Shown here piece after piece: positions 46,769-57,830 of a stretch of DNA of 64,000 bases. The DNA lies in assembly GCA_022828595.1 (NCBI GenBank), contig JAKGHH010000002.1, forward strand, positions 66,994,383 through 67,058,382, written 5' to 3'. Under the pieces are notes generated by a model. That model did no database searches and was not told where the DNA came from. It saw only the letters and a program-made list of their open reading frames with translations. Numbering within the stretch: position 1 is the first letter of the stretch; each line of letters opens with the position of its first letter. The position numbers and the translations under genes were made by a program. The stretch is from Nelumbo lutea (lineage: Eukaryota; Streptophyta; Magnoliopsida; Proteales; Nelumbonaceae).

Positions 46769-48560
46769 ATGACTTCTTCAAGCAATGTCGGACGTAGCAT
46801 GGAGATGGATAATGCCAGGGAACAACCCTAGGTTCCCACAGTCTGCATTGGGCAGTTCACCATTCCCCTTTCGGTGGACGGGGTCCCCAATCTGAACGTG
46901 CCGCGAGCAACGGCGCCTGTGAGTGTTCCCATTCCTCCCTCTGTTGAAACGACCTTTGCTGAACCGACTATCATCCCTCTAGCGACCAGCCAGAACCAGC
47001 TCGACAATTTGATGCAGTGCATGCGGGCCATGCAAGCCCAAGTGCAGCAGCTCTAGCAACACTAACTTTACTAGCAGCAAGTGCTGCACCACGTCTCCTA
47101 GTACCACTACCAGCAACAATTCCCTCAGTTGCCTCAACCTCAGCTTCAGCAGTCGCAGCTTCCTCCTCGGCACCCAGCTTCACAGTGAGCTAGGTCTAGC
47201 CGCCGAGATAAATGCCCTTCTCGCCAAGAAGCAGCCTCCCAAAACCCTCCTAAAAGCTAGGCCTCCTCCCGCGGCAGACAAGAGAGACTGGCTACCCCGG
47301 TCTCGCCGCGAGCGGTCAGGTCGAGAGGATCCCAGCTCGCCAAGTCTACATCACCTCGGTAGTTGAAGTTTGAAACCCCTCTCCTTGAGAACCAGTTTGA
47401 GATCCTGGCAGTAGACTCCAAGCAAGACCCCTCTGTCCACAGCCATCACTAGTGGCCCGGGCTACTTCCTGCACAAACCATTCCGGACAGCACAGAGGTG
47501 ATCGGCACAAACGCCGAGCCCACCAAGAAGCAGAGATGCCGCCGCCGAGCTCCCGATCTGCTACCCACAACCTGCCCGAGCTCGGTGGCAGAGAAAAGGT
47601 AAGCTCGGGCAAAGGTAAGAGTCCCCTCCTTACATTTCCATCCCCTGTCACCCGAGCTCCTGACAGTTCCAATGCCTAAGGACTTCAAGCTCCCCCCTCT
47701 TGACAAGTATGACAGGTCGTTTGACCCAAATGACCACGTGGACGCCTTTCAGTCGCAGATGCACCTGGCGAGAGCCAGTGAGTCGTGCATGTGCATGGCC
47801 TTCTCCACCACTTTCAGAGGAGTGGCCCGCACGTGGTACCAGAACCTGACACCCGATCGATAAGAAGTTGGGCGCAGTTCACGCAAGCCTTTACATCCCA
47901 CTTCGTCACCAGCAAGTGGTGCCCGCGAACTGAAGAAAGCCTCCTCAACATAGTACAGAGAGAGGGAGAGTCCATCTGGGGCTATATCAAAGCGGTTCAA
48001 CGATGCATGCATGCAGATACCGCGCCTGGACCCCGCCGTACGCCTCGCAGCAGCCAAGAAGGGTGTGACACATAAAGAGTTCAAATGGCACATGGTCGTC
48101 AACCAACCGGCGACCATAACCGAATTCCTTAAGCTCGCGGACAGGTTTATAGCCACGGAAGAAGAGATCAACCAGAAGGACGAGGGCGCACCCGAGAAGA
48201 GAAAAACAGAAGGAGAGACTTCCAGCCAAGGGGACAGCCGAAAGAAGAAAGATGCAGCTCGGGGGGCAAAGTCGGGTCAGTCGTTCCGAACCCCTGTAGC
48301 GGACCGAACTGATTACACCCCACTGAATGCGAAGTGGGCCGAAATCCTGATGGCGATCAAGAACAACCCGTATGTGAAGTGGCCACCCCGTCTGAGGGAG
48401 AATCCCAGCGAGAGAAGTAAGAACTTGTACTGTAGTTTTCACAGAGATCACGGTCATAGTACCGAAAATTTATAAAAACCTCCGCGACGAGATAGAAGAG
48501 TTCATCCGTCACGGATATTTAAGGAACTTTGTACCAAATAATAATGATAATAATAAAATA
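46769..48560 (+). pseudogene. Gypsy-2 gag remnant
   Basis: Starts MTSSSNVGRSMEMDNAREQP and is then stopped by TAG (former CAG). A Gln-rich part around 47040-47170 has several more TAG codons among CAG repeats. The capsid-like retrotransposon gag domain is at about 47672-48080 (MPKDFKLPPLDKYDRSFDP; then FTSHFVTSKWCP and ESIWGYIKAVQR) with frame changes. The tail ends in the knuckle-like YCSFHRDHGHSTEN at about 48430-48470 and an RDEIEEFI helix. This histidine-rich knuckle is typical of Tat-lineage gag. Confidence 0.8.
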
Positions 48561-48667
48561 GGTCGGCGAGGGAGCACGGTAAGGACGCTCCCGAGTCCAA
48601 CAGCAGGCCGGCTGAACAGTCGTAGAAGCAGCCTCCGGAAGGGAGGTCGGTTCAAGGCACCATCCAC

Positions 48668-49443
48668 GTGATAGTGAGAGGCTCGATCATTGCGGGTTGT
48701 ACTTCAGCAGCAGCTCGGACGTCAGTTCGTGAAGCTACTCGGGAAGAACAAAATCCTCCGAAGTGGCCGAAAACAGAAGAGCCAATTTTCTTCACAGAAG
48801 ACGACACGCGAGGGGTCCACTACCCCCACAACGATGCGCTTGTGATAAAGTTGAGGATCAACGACTTCGAGGTCAGGCGCGTACTCGTTGACTTAGGCAG
48901 CTTAGCAGATATTCTCTTCAAAGTCGCGTTCGACCAGCTTCAGTTGTAGGGAAATGACTTGAGGCCTGCGAACACTCCTTTGGTGGGCTTCAGTGGAGAA
49001 GAGGTCAGACCCCTTGGGAAAGTAACAGTACTGTGGAAGTCAGCACATGGCCCTGCGTAGTCAGACTCAAACCACGACTTCCTGGTGGTCGCGACCCCTC
49101 CCTATACAATGCCATAATAGGACGACCGATCACCCATGTCCTACGGGTGGTGGTCTCCATTTATCATTTGGCAATGAAGTTCCCTACAAACTTCGGTGTG
49201 GGTAGCACGGGCGACTGGCGGTCCCGCAAGTTCTATGTCACCGCCCTGAAGGGAAAGACCAAGGAGACCGACGACCTCGAACTGGAACGGCCTACAGAGC
49301 AAGGTGAGGAACGAGCTACACCCACAGAAGAAACAGTTGTAGTTCCGACTTCAGCAGCAGACCCAGCTCGGATGCATCAGATCGGCGCTTCCGTCCAAGA
49401 ACCCCTACGATCCGAACTAAGAGTTTCTTACTTGAAAATTTAG
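48668..49443 (+). pseudogene. Gypsy-2 aspartic protease remnant
   Basis: Includes EEPIFFTEDDTRGVHYPHND and the active-site region VLVDLGSLADIL. In gypsy-1 the same place reads VLVDSGSSTDIL, so the catalytic D-S-G has become D-L-G here. A TAG interrupts it near 48947, and a frame change follows near 49030. It continues into a Glu/Thr-rich linker and the RT N-terminus, where the hAT MITE has inserted. Confidence 0.8.
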
Positions 49444-49544
49444 ATATTTTTGCATGGTCCACAACAAAGATGCCCGGTATAGACCCTGACCTTATAACTC
49501 ACAAGCTCAATACTGATCCCGTAGTTAGGCCCGTTAGACAGAAG

Positions 49545-50046
49545 TAGACATGTTCATGGGCCGGGCTTTTACTGTGTATTAACAAATTTTTTAAGGCCCG
49601 AGCCCGAGCCCGACCCAACCATCGGGCCTACAAATTTGGGCCCGAGCCCGGTCCTCATAAAAAGCCCGAAGCCCGAGCCTGGGCCCGGGCCCGAAATTTA
49701 GCCTATATTATTATTATTATTAATGTTGAAGCAGCTGAATAAAGAGAGAGATAGATTGAAATTATAAAGAAAATAATAAAATATATATATTAAATTATAA
49801 ATATATATATTTTAATAAATATTATATTATTTATATATTTTATATAATATAGAAAATACATATTATATATTTTATAAAATATATAATACTGAGTCGGGCC
49901 AGGCTTTTTTGACAAATCCCGAGCCTGGCCCGAAACACAATCGGGCTTACTGTGTTAAGCCCGAGGTCAGGCCCGCGGGCCTAATTATATGACCAAGCCC
50001 AGCCGGGGGGCGGGCCGTCGGGCTACCCGACCCATGAACAGGTCTA
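49545..50046. mobile_element. hAT-type MITE nested in gypsy-2 pol
   Basis: 502 bp. The left end TAGACATGTTCATGGGCCGG pairs with a right end that reads TAGACCTGTTCATGGGTCGG on the other strand. Perfect 8-bp duplications GACAGAAG flank it (49537-49544 and 50047-50054). They lie in the RPVRQKK coding segment of the pre-RT region, which resumes after the element as RQKKCNLAPERW. The core is AT-rich and non-coding. Confidence 0.93.
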
Positions 50047-50054
50047 GACAGAAG

Positions 50055-53000
50055 AAATGCAACCTAGCCCCAGAGCGGTGGAAAGCGGTCGACGAGGAAG
50101 TCGCGAAACTCCTCGCAACTGACTTCATAAGAGAAGTCCATTACCCGAGCTGGGTAGCCAACCCCGTTCTAGTGAAGAAGGCTAACGGCAAGTGATGCAT
50201 GTGCATCGACTACACCGACCTAAAACCGATCCTGCCCAAAAGACTGTTTCCCCCTCCCCAGAATCGACTGCTTGGTGGACGCGGCCTTAGGGCACGAGTT
50301 GCTAAGTTTCTTAGACGCCTATTCGGGCTATAACCAAATCAAGATGGACCCGGCAGACGAAGAAGAAACCAAGGCACACCAAAGAGAAGTGTACCTATTG
50401 CAAGAAACCAAGGCACATTACAGTTCATGTCATGGGTGAGTTTTTGGATGGATATCAGGTTAGTGGACAATTTTGGAACATGAAGGACACTTTTTAGTGT
50501 AAGTGATGGATTAATATGGATATCCCAAGGCCAGCTACGGTAGTAAGGGAACCGTCTGCAATGGCTATTTTTCGATTGCTTGGGCAGGGGGTATAAGTGC
50601 TAAAATGTAGTAAGGAGTGAGTCATGTGATTTGTGGCTCTTGAGTCAATAACCCATAAATCCCTAATAGGTTCATCTGAGACATTTAGTCCGTGAGGAAT
50701 AGAAAACTTACTTGAGATTGCAAGAGAGCCTATACCACTAAGTTTCTCCAACGATCCCAGAAGCCCCCTTAACTTTTCGATCTCCTCCTTATTGAACTCG
50801 TCTTGTCTGGAGGCTTTTCTTGGCTCGGCTGATTTGTGGTGAAGTTAGCTTGACTTCGACTCTTCTGTTGTCCTCCTCGATAGCCCCATTCCCTATTCGA
50901 TGGTTTACCATTCAGCTTCCAACACTTCTCTTTGGTGTGCCTTGGTTTCTTGCAATAGGTACACCAAAGAAACTTGTAAATAAATTGTTTGAGCCATTAA
51001 TTGGCAGAAAAGTAGAATGCTATGTAGACGACATGGTCGTCAAAACCCAATTTTCACATGAATTATTTCAAGATTTGCATTCTATTTTCGAAATTTTGCG
51101 CAAGTTTAATATGAAGTTGAATCCAAACAAGTGCATCTTCGGTGTTACCTCGGGTAAGTTCCTAGGGTACATAGTTAACTGGCATGGCGTTGAGGCCAAC
51201 CCGGATAAGATTAAGACCATCTTAGATATGAGACCACCCCAGAAGTTGAAGGAGGTTCAGAGGTTGAATGGCCGCATAGCCACCCTGAGCCGCTTCATGT
51301 CCAAGTCGGCAGGCCGCTGTTTGCCGTTCTTTAAGGCAATTAAGAGCAAAGGGTTTGACTGGACCCAAGACTGCCAGCTCGTGTTTGACGAGCTCAAGAA
51401 ATACCTCGCTAGTGTGCCGATCTTAACCCAGCCCGAGGAGGGCGATGTTTTAGAATTGTACCTCTAGGCGAGCGATGAAGTGGTCAGCTCGGTACTGATA
51501 AAGGAAGTAGATCGGGTCCAGCGATCCATCTATTATGTTAGTAAAGTATTGCAGGGAGCAAAGACGAGGTACCCAAATGTAGAAAACCTAGCATACACGC
51601 TAGTAATTGCAGCTCGGAAGCTCCGCCTGTATTTCCAGGCTCACACTGTTACCGTCCTCACCGACAAACGTCTGAGGTAAGTCTTACTTAAGCCCGAGGT
51701 CTTTGGTCGGCTAACGAAGTGAGCCGTTGAGCTCAACGAGTATGACCTCCAGTACAAGCCGCGAACTGCCATTAAGGCCCAAGCCTTAGCAGATTTCATC
51801 GTCGAGTGCACATTAAGCTCTGAAATTCCCAGGCCGGTTGAGCACGAGGTCCCCAGTTCGGGTGAGCCCAAAGCTCCCAGGCCAGTTGAGTCTGAGCCCC
51901 GTGAGGTAGCATCCAGTGTGGCATCTCTCCTAGTTAGGCCAAGTGCGAGCTGGAATGAGGAGCCCAGGATCCTTCACGTAGATGGCTCCTCAAACCAACA
52001 GGGCAGTGGAGTCGGAATAGTTCTGCATGGCCCAAATGGCACAAAATTGGAGTACGCGCTACGCTACGAGTTCGCAACATCTAACAATGAAGCGTAATAC
52101 GAGGCATTGATAGTTGGACTAGCCTTAGCCAGAGAAGTAAAGGCCAAGCACATTGTTATCTGTAGCAACTCCCAACTCGTGGTCAGCTAGGTCACTGGAG
52201 AGTACGAAGCTCGCGAGCCAACCATGGTCGCCTACCTAGCCAAAGTCAAAGAGGCCCTACTCAACTTCCAGTCACACTTCATCAGACAAATCCCTAGGTC
52301 AGAGAACGCCTAGGCCGATGCCCTGTCCAGATTAGCTAGCGCCAACGACATCACCATGAGAACCGTGTACATAGAGGACTTGCCTCGACCTAGCATTCTT
52401 CGGGGGGCAGAAGAGGTAGCTCCCGTCGTTCAAGCAGAGCCGAGCTGGATTGACCTGCTCGCGAGCTTCTTGCTACACGAAACCCTCCCTGCAGATCGCA
52501 ATGTAGCCAGAAGGGTGCAGCGCTAGGCAGCCAAATACGTCATGATAGATGAACGGCTATACCGGAGGTCCTATACGCTCCCCTACCTGCGTTGATTGTG
52601 ACCTACCGAAGTTGAGCTCGTACTCCGCGACACTCATGAGGGTATGTGCGGTGGACACTTGGGGGGCAGGGCCCTCGCCCAAAAGGCACTTCGACAGGGG
52701 TATTATTGACCAACAATGAAGGCCAATGCCATTGAGCTCGTTAGAAAATGTGACAAATGCCAGAAGCACGCCAATATTCACCACCAACCTGCTGTCGACC
52801 TCAAGTATCTCACCAGCCCGTGGCCTTTCGCGCAATGGGGCATCGACATAGTTGGATCGTTCCCGCCAGTAGCAGGCCAGAGGAAATTCTTAGTGGTAGC
52901 AGTGGATTACTTCACCAAGTGGGTAGAAGTCGAACTCCTTGTAACGATCACAACTCAGAACGTCCAAAACTTCTTTTGGAAGAACATTGTGAGCCGCTTC

Positions 53001-53690
53001 GGGCTACCTCGGGTACTGATCTCTGACAACGGCAAGCAGTTCGAGGACATCAAATTCTAGAACTGGTGCCAAGACATGGGGATCTGATAGAATTTCACTT
53101 CAGTTGCACACCCTCAAGCAAATGGTCAAGCAGAAGTCACAAACAGAGCTATCCTCCACGGACTGAAGGCACGTCAAGACCGAGCTAAAGGATTGTGGGC
53201 AAACAAGCTACCTAGTGTTCTATGGGCTTACCGAACCATGGAGAAAACTGCCACAGGAGAGACTCCCTTCAACCTCACCTACGGCACCGAAGCAGTTATC
53301 CAGACAGAAATCGAAGTACCTACGCTGTGACTGGAAGCATACAATGATAAGATGAATGAGGATGAGGTACGTACCAACCTCGATCTCCTCGATGAAGTAA
53401 GGGACCTCGCGTACATCAGGACTGCAGCTTACCGGTAGAGAGTAGCTCGGTACTATAACGCCAAGGTCAAGAAGTAGAACCTCCGCATCGGCGACCTGGT
53501 CCTACGTAAAGTTATGGTACCCAAGCCCGGTGCTGGCAAGCTCGGGTCCAACTAGGAAAAATCTTACCGAGTGAAATGAGTGCTTGAGGAAGGAACATAC
53601 AAGCTCGAGACCCTCGAAGGGAAACAAATACCTTGGGCATGGAATATAGTCAACTTAAGACAATACTATCTGTAACAACTGAGTAGGCTA
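50055..53690 (+). pseudogene. Gypsy-2 RT, two RNases H and integrase remnant
   Basis: RT starts AAPERW-like (50055) with EVHYPSWVANPVLVKKANGK and DAYSGYNQIKMDPADEEE. It is interrupted at 50364-50971 and resumes at VNKLFEPLIGRKVECYVDDM with an intact YVDD at about 51024. RNase H follows (SIYYVSKVLQGAKTRYP, 51510 on), then the second RNase H at about 51960-52340 (ILHVDGSSNQQGSGVGIVLH). Integrase has its zinc part near 52620-52780 (HEGMCGGHLGG, KCDKCQKHANIHHQ) and its core at 52840-53310 (GIDIVGSFPPV, AVDYFTKWVEVE, LISDNGKQFED, HPQANGQAEVTNRA). The C-terminal GDLVLRKV motif lies near 53490. More than a dozen stops occur, many of them TAG in place of CAG or TGG. Confidence 0.85.
50364..50971 (-). 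mobile_element. Rearranged Ty1/copia gag-protease fragment inside gypsy-2 RT
   Basis: On the minus strand it encodes a copia zinc knuckle (CTYCKKPRHTKEKCWKLNGK, from about 50957) and then a protease start (LWVIDSRATNHMTHSLLHFS, about 50650; the usual form is WVIDSGATDHMT). At the left edge (50364-50425) the knuckle DNA recurs in the opposite orientation and in shuffled order, so the insert has inverted-repeat ends of about 50 bases. About 85 bases of the host RT (equivalent to KTAFII...NAGATFQ in gypsy-1) are missing at the insertion point. No target duplication is visible, so this looks like repair-mediated filler rather than ordinary transposition. Confidence 0.75.
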
Positions 53691-54988
53691 CGAGCCACTC
53701 CCTGAGCCTAAGGGCCAAAATGCCGAGCTAACATGGTCTCAGGACTATAAGATCATGTTGCCTCTTCGACACAGACAGACTTCAGGAGAACGAACTATAA
53801 GCCGCTCCTCCAGCCTAAGGGCTAAGACATCGGACTAATGAAAGACCTCGACACCATATAAAGCCTACTCACCTCATTTGCATAGGCTAAGTACTTGTAA
53901 TTCCTAAGGCGCAGGCGGTTTGGGCATGAACCTTGTGATGCATAGCCTGCCCCGGGTGCAGACAGGTCGGGCGTGTGCCCTACTATGTTACTCACCTCGG
54001 TGTGCGTAAAAGCTACCCCTACTAAGTATTGGAATACGGTTCGGGGTCACAACAGTTGAGGAACACTCACTTCGGGTAGTTAGCCTGATAGCCTAATAGT
54101 TCAGAATAAAATAACCACTTCAGCAAGTAAAGGAAATTACATAAGTGTTTGGCAAAGTGAACTTCTCATTATGAAAATTTCATTACAAAAGTTTTGTTAC
54201 AAGAAAGAGAAAGAGAGAAGACTAAGCTTGTAAATACAGGGACCAAGCTATTTTGGAAGCTCGTTGTCTTTGCCAGGGACCTCATCGGGGGAAGTAACTG
54301 GGCCAGCAGGCTCTACTTCATCGTCGGCGCCTTCATCCTCAAAGTCTGGATCATCCGCCAACTGGCGCACTATGTCATCGGTGATCCGGGAAGTGGTGAT
54401 TGCACTTATGTCCAGATCGGGGTAGAGGTGCCTGATCAGCCACCAACTGAGCTTGAAGCCCTTGCAGTAGGCCTCGGTCATCACGTCGTCAAACTTCAAT
54501 GACTGGACGTAATCAATAACAGCCTACACCTTGTTCTCCTAGAGGGTGTCCTCAAAGATTTTTGTCTTCTCTTTGAGGTCAGCTCGGAGGTACTCCACCT
54601 CACACTCTAGCTTTCCTTTGGCCTCCTTAAGGCCCTGCACCTCAAGCTTCAGGGCGCTCGAGTCTGCCCTGAGCCTATCCCAATCTGTCCTGAGGCTGTC
54701 CCGGTCCGCTTTGAGACTGCTTGCCTCGAGCCTCAAAGCTTCCTGGTCAACCTTGAACCCGCTCACTTTGGCCCTCAGTCTATCCTTGTCTCGGGCCAAC
54801 TCGTTCTTCTCCGCCAACAGCACCTCAATAAAGCTCTTCTAAGCTGAGGCGTCGTTTTGAAGGCGGTGGACCTGACCCCAAGCTGCCCTCAGTTCAGTAT
54901 GGGCTTCACGGGATGACTTCTCAGCTTCCAGAGCCCATCTCAGGTGCTGGTCGGACTGGAAGGTCAAGGCATGCACGACGGAGTTCAG

Positions 54989-55080
54989 CTACAAGAAGGC
55001 AAGACCAGTCAATATATAAAAAAAAAAAAAAAAAGAAGAAGAAGAAAGGAGAAGGGGAGAACCTTTCACAGGGAACTCAC
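54989..55080 (-). other. Intron 2 of the gypsy-2 antisense gene
   Basis: Minus strand: donor ATGGTG|GTGAGT, an internal T-rich run (the complement of the A run at about 55019-55034), acceptor TTCTTGTAG|CTGAACTCC. The equivalent of 36262-36336 in gypsy-1. Confidence 0.7.
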
Positions 55081-55603
55081 CACCATGGTATGAGAAACAG
55101 CCTGGGCACCGAGCTGACCAGGAGTGAGTTCAACCCATTCTGTGACCTGCTCCGGGTACACGGCCTCCTTGCTCTTCTGGAGACTACATCGGGGGTTCAG
55201 AATACTTTCACCCCCTGACTCTCCGAGCTAGACATCGTCATCTCTGCCGCATGGGCGGACTCCTCAGAAAGCCTCGGCGGCGGCATCCACAGAACAGGCC
55301 CCGGCTGAAGCCCCAGCAGGGCGTTGCCTCAGGAGCGGCTTTTGTAACACCTCTGGCAGCTGTCTCGGCAGGCTCAATGGCGAGCTCTATCGCTGTCCTA
55401 GGTCCCTGAGGCACCATGTTCTCCTCCAGATCGATGACGGGCAGAACGCCAAGGAGCTTGGGCTCCGGAACTGGAGCTTGTGAAGGCTGAGCCTTGGCAA
55501 AGGCCGGTAGAGAACTCAACACGTGCCTTCTTGGCCACACGCTTCTTTCTCTTCATTTGGCGAAATAGCCTCTAGCCATCAATCTTCTCTGCCTCCATGG
55601 GAC

Positions 55604-55676
55604 CTGCAGTGAAGCTCGACGTTAGTAATCCTGAAGTAAATATGTGGACAAAAAGTCAAAGTGAAGGAAAACCTAC
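55604..55676 (-). other. Intron 1 of the gypsy-2 antisense gene
   Basis: Minus strand: donor CTGG|GTAGGT, acceptor CACTGCAG|GTCCCATGG. Both borders and the following exon words match gypsy-1 intron 1 (35748-35822), while the intron interior differs more. Confidence 0.75.
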
Positions 55677-56619
55677 CCAGGCTCAAGCCGGCCTGGATGA
55701 GCTTCTCCTCGGCTGTGAAGTCTTCATAATTTAACCCGAGTTGAACTAGCGACTGGAGTGCCTTCTTGGTCTTCCCATCTAGGATGACACCAGGGTCTTA
55801 AACGGCCACCCTCCAGTCAATAGGGAAGGGCCACCCGTGCTGCTCTGAACTACGAAGTAGTCCCGCTTCCAGGCCGGGACTTTACTCGGGAGCTTGTACA
55901 TGAGTTTGAAACCTGAGCGGGGAGACAGATAATAAGACCATCTTTGCCCGGGGAGAGTGTCCGAAGCACTCTTCTTTATGGCAAAGATTGTACTAATAAC
56001 GTCCAGGTCAATCGAGAGAGAACGGTCAAAGCAAAGATAAATGGTCCCCACGACATTCCGTATGGAGTTCGGGTGAAGTTGGTCCAAAGTGATGTTAAAG
56101 TGCACTAGCACCTCAACAATTAGGGGGTGAAGAGGAAGTCGGAGTCCGGCTATCAATTGCTCCCTGAAGACCACGATCTCGTCAAGATCGTGCTTCCATG
56201 GGATGTTGCCGGTAGGAAGACTGTATGAATATTGCCCAGGGAGGTTGAACCTCTGTATGAGATCCTGGAGCCTCTCTGGAGTCATGGTGGAAGGGCCGAA
56301 CTGATCTGGCACCCGACCTCGGTGGGAGGTGGATGCCAGATGACCCGAAGCCGCACGTACATCGGATGGCTGGGCAACAGAAGAGCCACCCTGAGCTGAG
56401 GTACCCACCTTGGGCTCATCAATGAGGCTATCTACATCTACGCTAGACGACATTATGAGACAAAGGGGGAAGGATACTCAAAAAAGAAAGAGGAGCTCGG
56501 GGACTCACCACAGGAAACGCAAACTGGCCAGAGGAACAAACCGAGCTAGGAACCCCAGACGCGAGCTCAACTTGGACGTTGGAAACTTTGTGGTGAAGAA
56601 ATGGCCAAGGGTCCCCCAC

Positions 56620-56627
56620 TATTTATA
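56620..56627 (-). promoter_or_regulatory. TATA box of the gypsy-2 antisense gene
   Basis: Minus strand reads GGCTATAAATAG, 167 bases upstream of the ATG at 56453. It is conserved with gypsy-1 at the equivalent place, along with upstream words such as GGATCGTTTTGAT and GTTGATGC. Confidence 0.7.
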
Positions 56628-56914
56628 GCCATTGTGCCCGAGCATCAACGATCACGATCAAAACGATCCAACGGCTCTCAAAAAAATCGGCTACGGGTTC
56701 CTCGAGGCGAAATCAATTTAGCGCGTTTTTTCGCGTCCGCGAAGTCCGAATCGCATGACGTCCGCGCGTAAACTAGACGCGACCCGAGTCCCTTCTAATC
56801 GAACCGAGAACTAGACCGGTCCAGTTGGACGGAACACGTGACGAAGCGGCATAAGTACCGAAGCCAAATCCACCCGGTGCAACATGAACTCCCCGCGCTG
56901 GGTCAACACCGCCA

Positions 56915-56936
56915 GCGCAGGGAATGGGGGGCAATC
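56915..56936 (+). other. Gypsy-2 polypurine tract
   Basis: GCAGGGAATGGGGGGCAATC lies directly before the 3' LTR start TGATGG. It matches the polypurine tract of gypsy-1 in form. Confidence 0.85.
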
Positions 56937-57825
56937 TGATGGAGGGTGATTTAGCCCGACCTCGTAGCATGAGTACATGTGGGTGTGACCTTGTTCAAGC
57001 GATGACTTAGTGTGACAGCATAGCATGCACAACCGCAACTCGATGGGAAAGTCACACCGAGTTCAGTCTGGCAACTCAGCGGGATAGACTACTTGCCGGG
57101 AGCCGCCTAGCCCGCGCCTCCTCCCCGGGGCTAAGGCACCCCAAGCTGCCTCCAAGCTTGGGGCTCCCTGACCTCTCCTAATATTTGAGCCCCACCAGTG
57201 GACCTCAGGCCACTCCTAGACAGGAACACACCGACCCACCTCTAGATGCCCTGAGGTGAAGACACCTCGGGCCAGATAGCTCAACATAGCTTGCCACAGG
57301 CAGTTCGCTGCTTACGGGATAGCCTAGCATAGAATAACTCATGAAAAAGTAGTTCGGCATATCGCAGGAAGATCTCCTGCCTGACCACCATACCCGACAA
57401 ATCTGAGGACAGCAGCCATGTCCCTCATCAGACAGCGTCGTGCCTGCCACCTTTAGAGGGTGCCTTACACCTGACAGGCACGTACTCTGCAATGACGGCC
57501 CCGCGCGTGCCACCTCAGCCCTGCCTATAACTGCTGTGGCAGCCTGACAGTGGCGGCTATACTTGCCCTGTCAGAGGCTAGTGGGCCCAATGCAATGGAA
57601 TTTTGTTATAAGGAGCCTATTCTCAAAGGACGAGGTATCGTCTTCTACACTCGCGCTATATGCACTCTAGCCTTCGTCTTCTCCTTGCTTCTCCTACAGA
57701 GTACTAACTTAAGTATCGGAGTGTTCCCGCCGGGTAAACCCCCCGGGGATTCTTCTTCTTTGTCTCAAGTACCCTTCGGAAGCCACGCGAGTGCCAGATA
57801 GGAGTGATCGGATTGCACACCATCA
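56937..57825 (+). repeat. Gypsy-2 3' LTR
   Basis: 889 bp with TG...CA ends (TGATGGAGGGTGATTTAG ... CACACCATCA). It keeps the segment of about 82 bases that the 5' LTR lacks. Confidence 0.9.
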
Positions 57826-57830
57826 GTTTG

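Larger units (their letters stand above)
54248..56453 (-). pseudogene. Gypsy-2 antisense additional gene (PF04195-like), spliced, broken
   Basis: Runs against gag-pol. Inferred exons on minus: 56453-55677, 55603-55081 and 54988-54248, with introns of 73 and 92 bases. Exon 1 (MSSSVDVDSLIDEPKVGTSA) encodes the same globular domain as in gypsy-1: IPWKHDLDEIVVFREQLIAG, LPLHPLIVEVLVHFNITLDQ, YYLSPRSGFKLMYKLPSKVP, PAWKRDYFVV. A frame change follows at about 55830. Exon 2 is Ala/Pro/Glu-rich with a basic RKKRVAKKA stretch. Exon 3 holds heptad repeats (LRLEASSLKADRDSLRTDWD) and an acidic end (DDPDFEDEGADDEVEPAG). In-frame TAG codons occur in exon 3. The globular domain resembles the plant 'putative gypsy type transposon' family; its function is unknown. 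Nuclear location is a guess from the basic patch. Confidence 0.78.
45881..57825 (+). mobile_element. Gypsy-2: Tat-lineage Ty3/gypsy LTR retrotransposon, decayed and invaded
   Basis: 11,945 bp with the perfect 5-bp duplication GTTTG (45876-45880 and 57826-57830) and TG...CA ends. Order on plus: 5' LTR, primer binding site, gag, protease, RT, RNase H, second RNase H, integrase, then an additional gene in antisense, polypurine tract and 3' LTR. It carries a hAT MITE (49545-50046) before the RT, and a copia-derived rearranged segment (50364-50971) inside the RT. Many stop codons show it is inactive. It is related to gypsy-1 in LTR ends, pol and the antisense gene. Confidence 0.93.
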
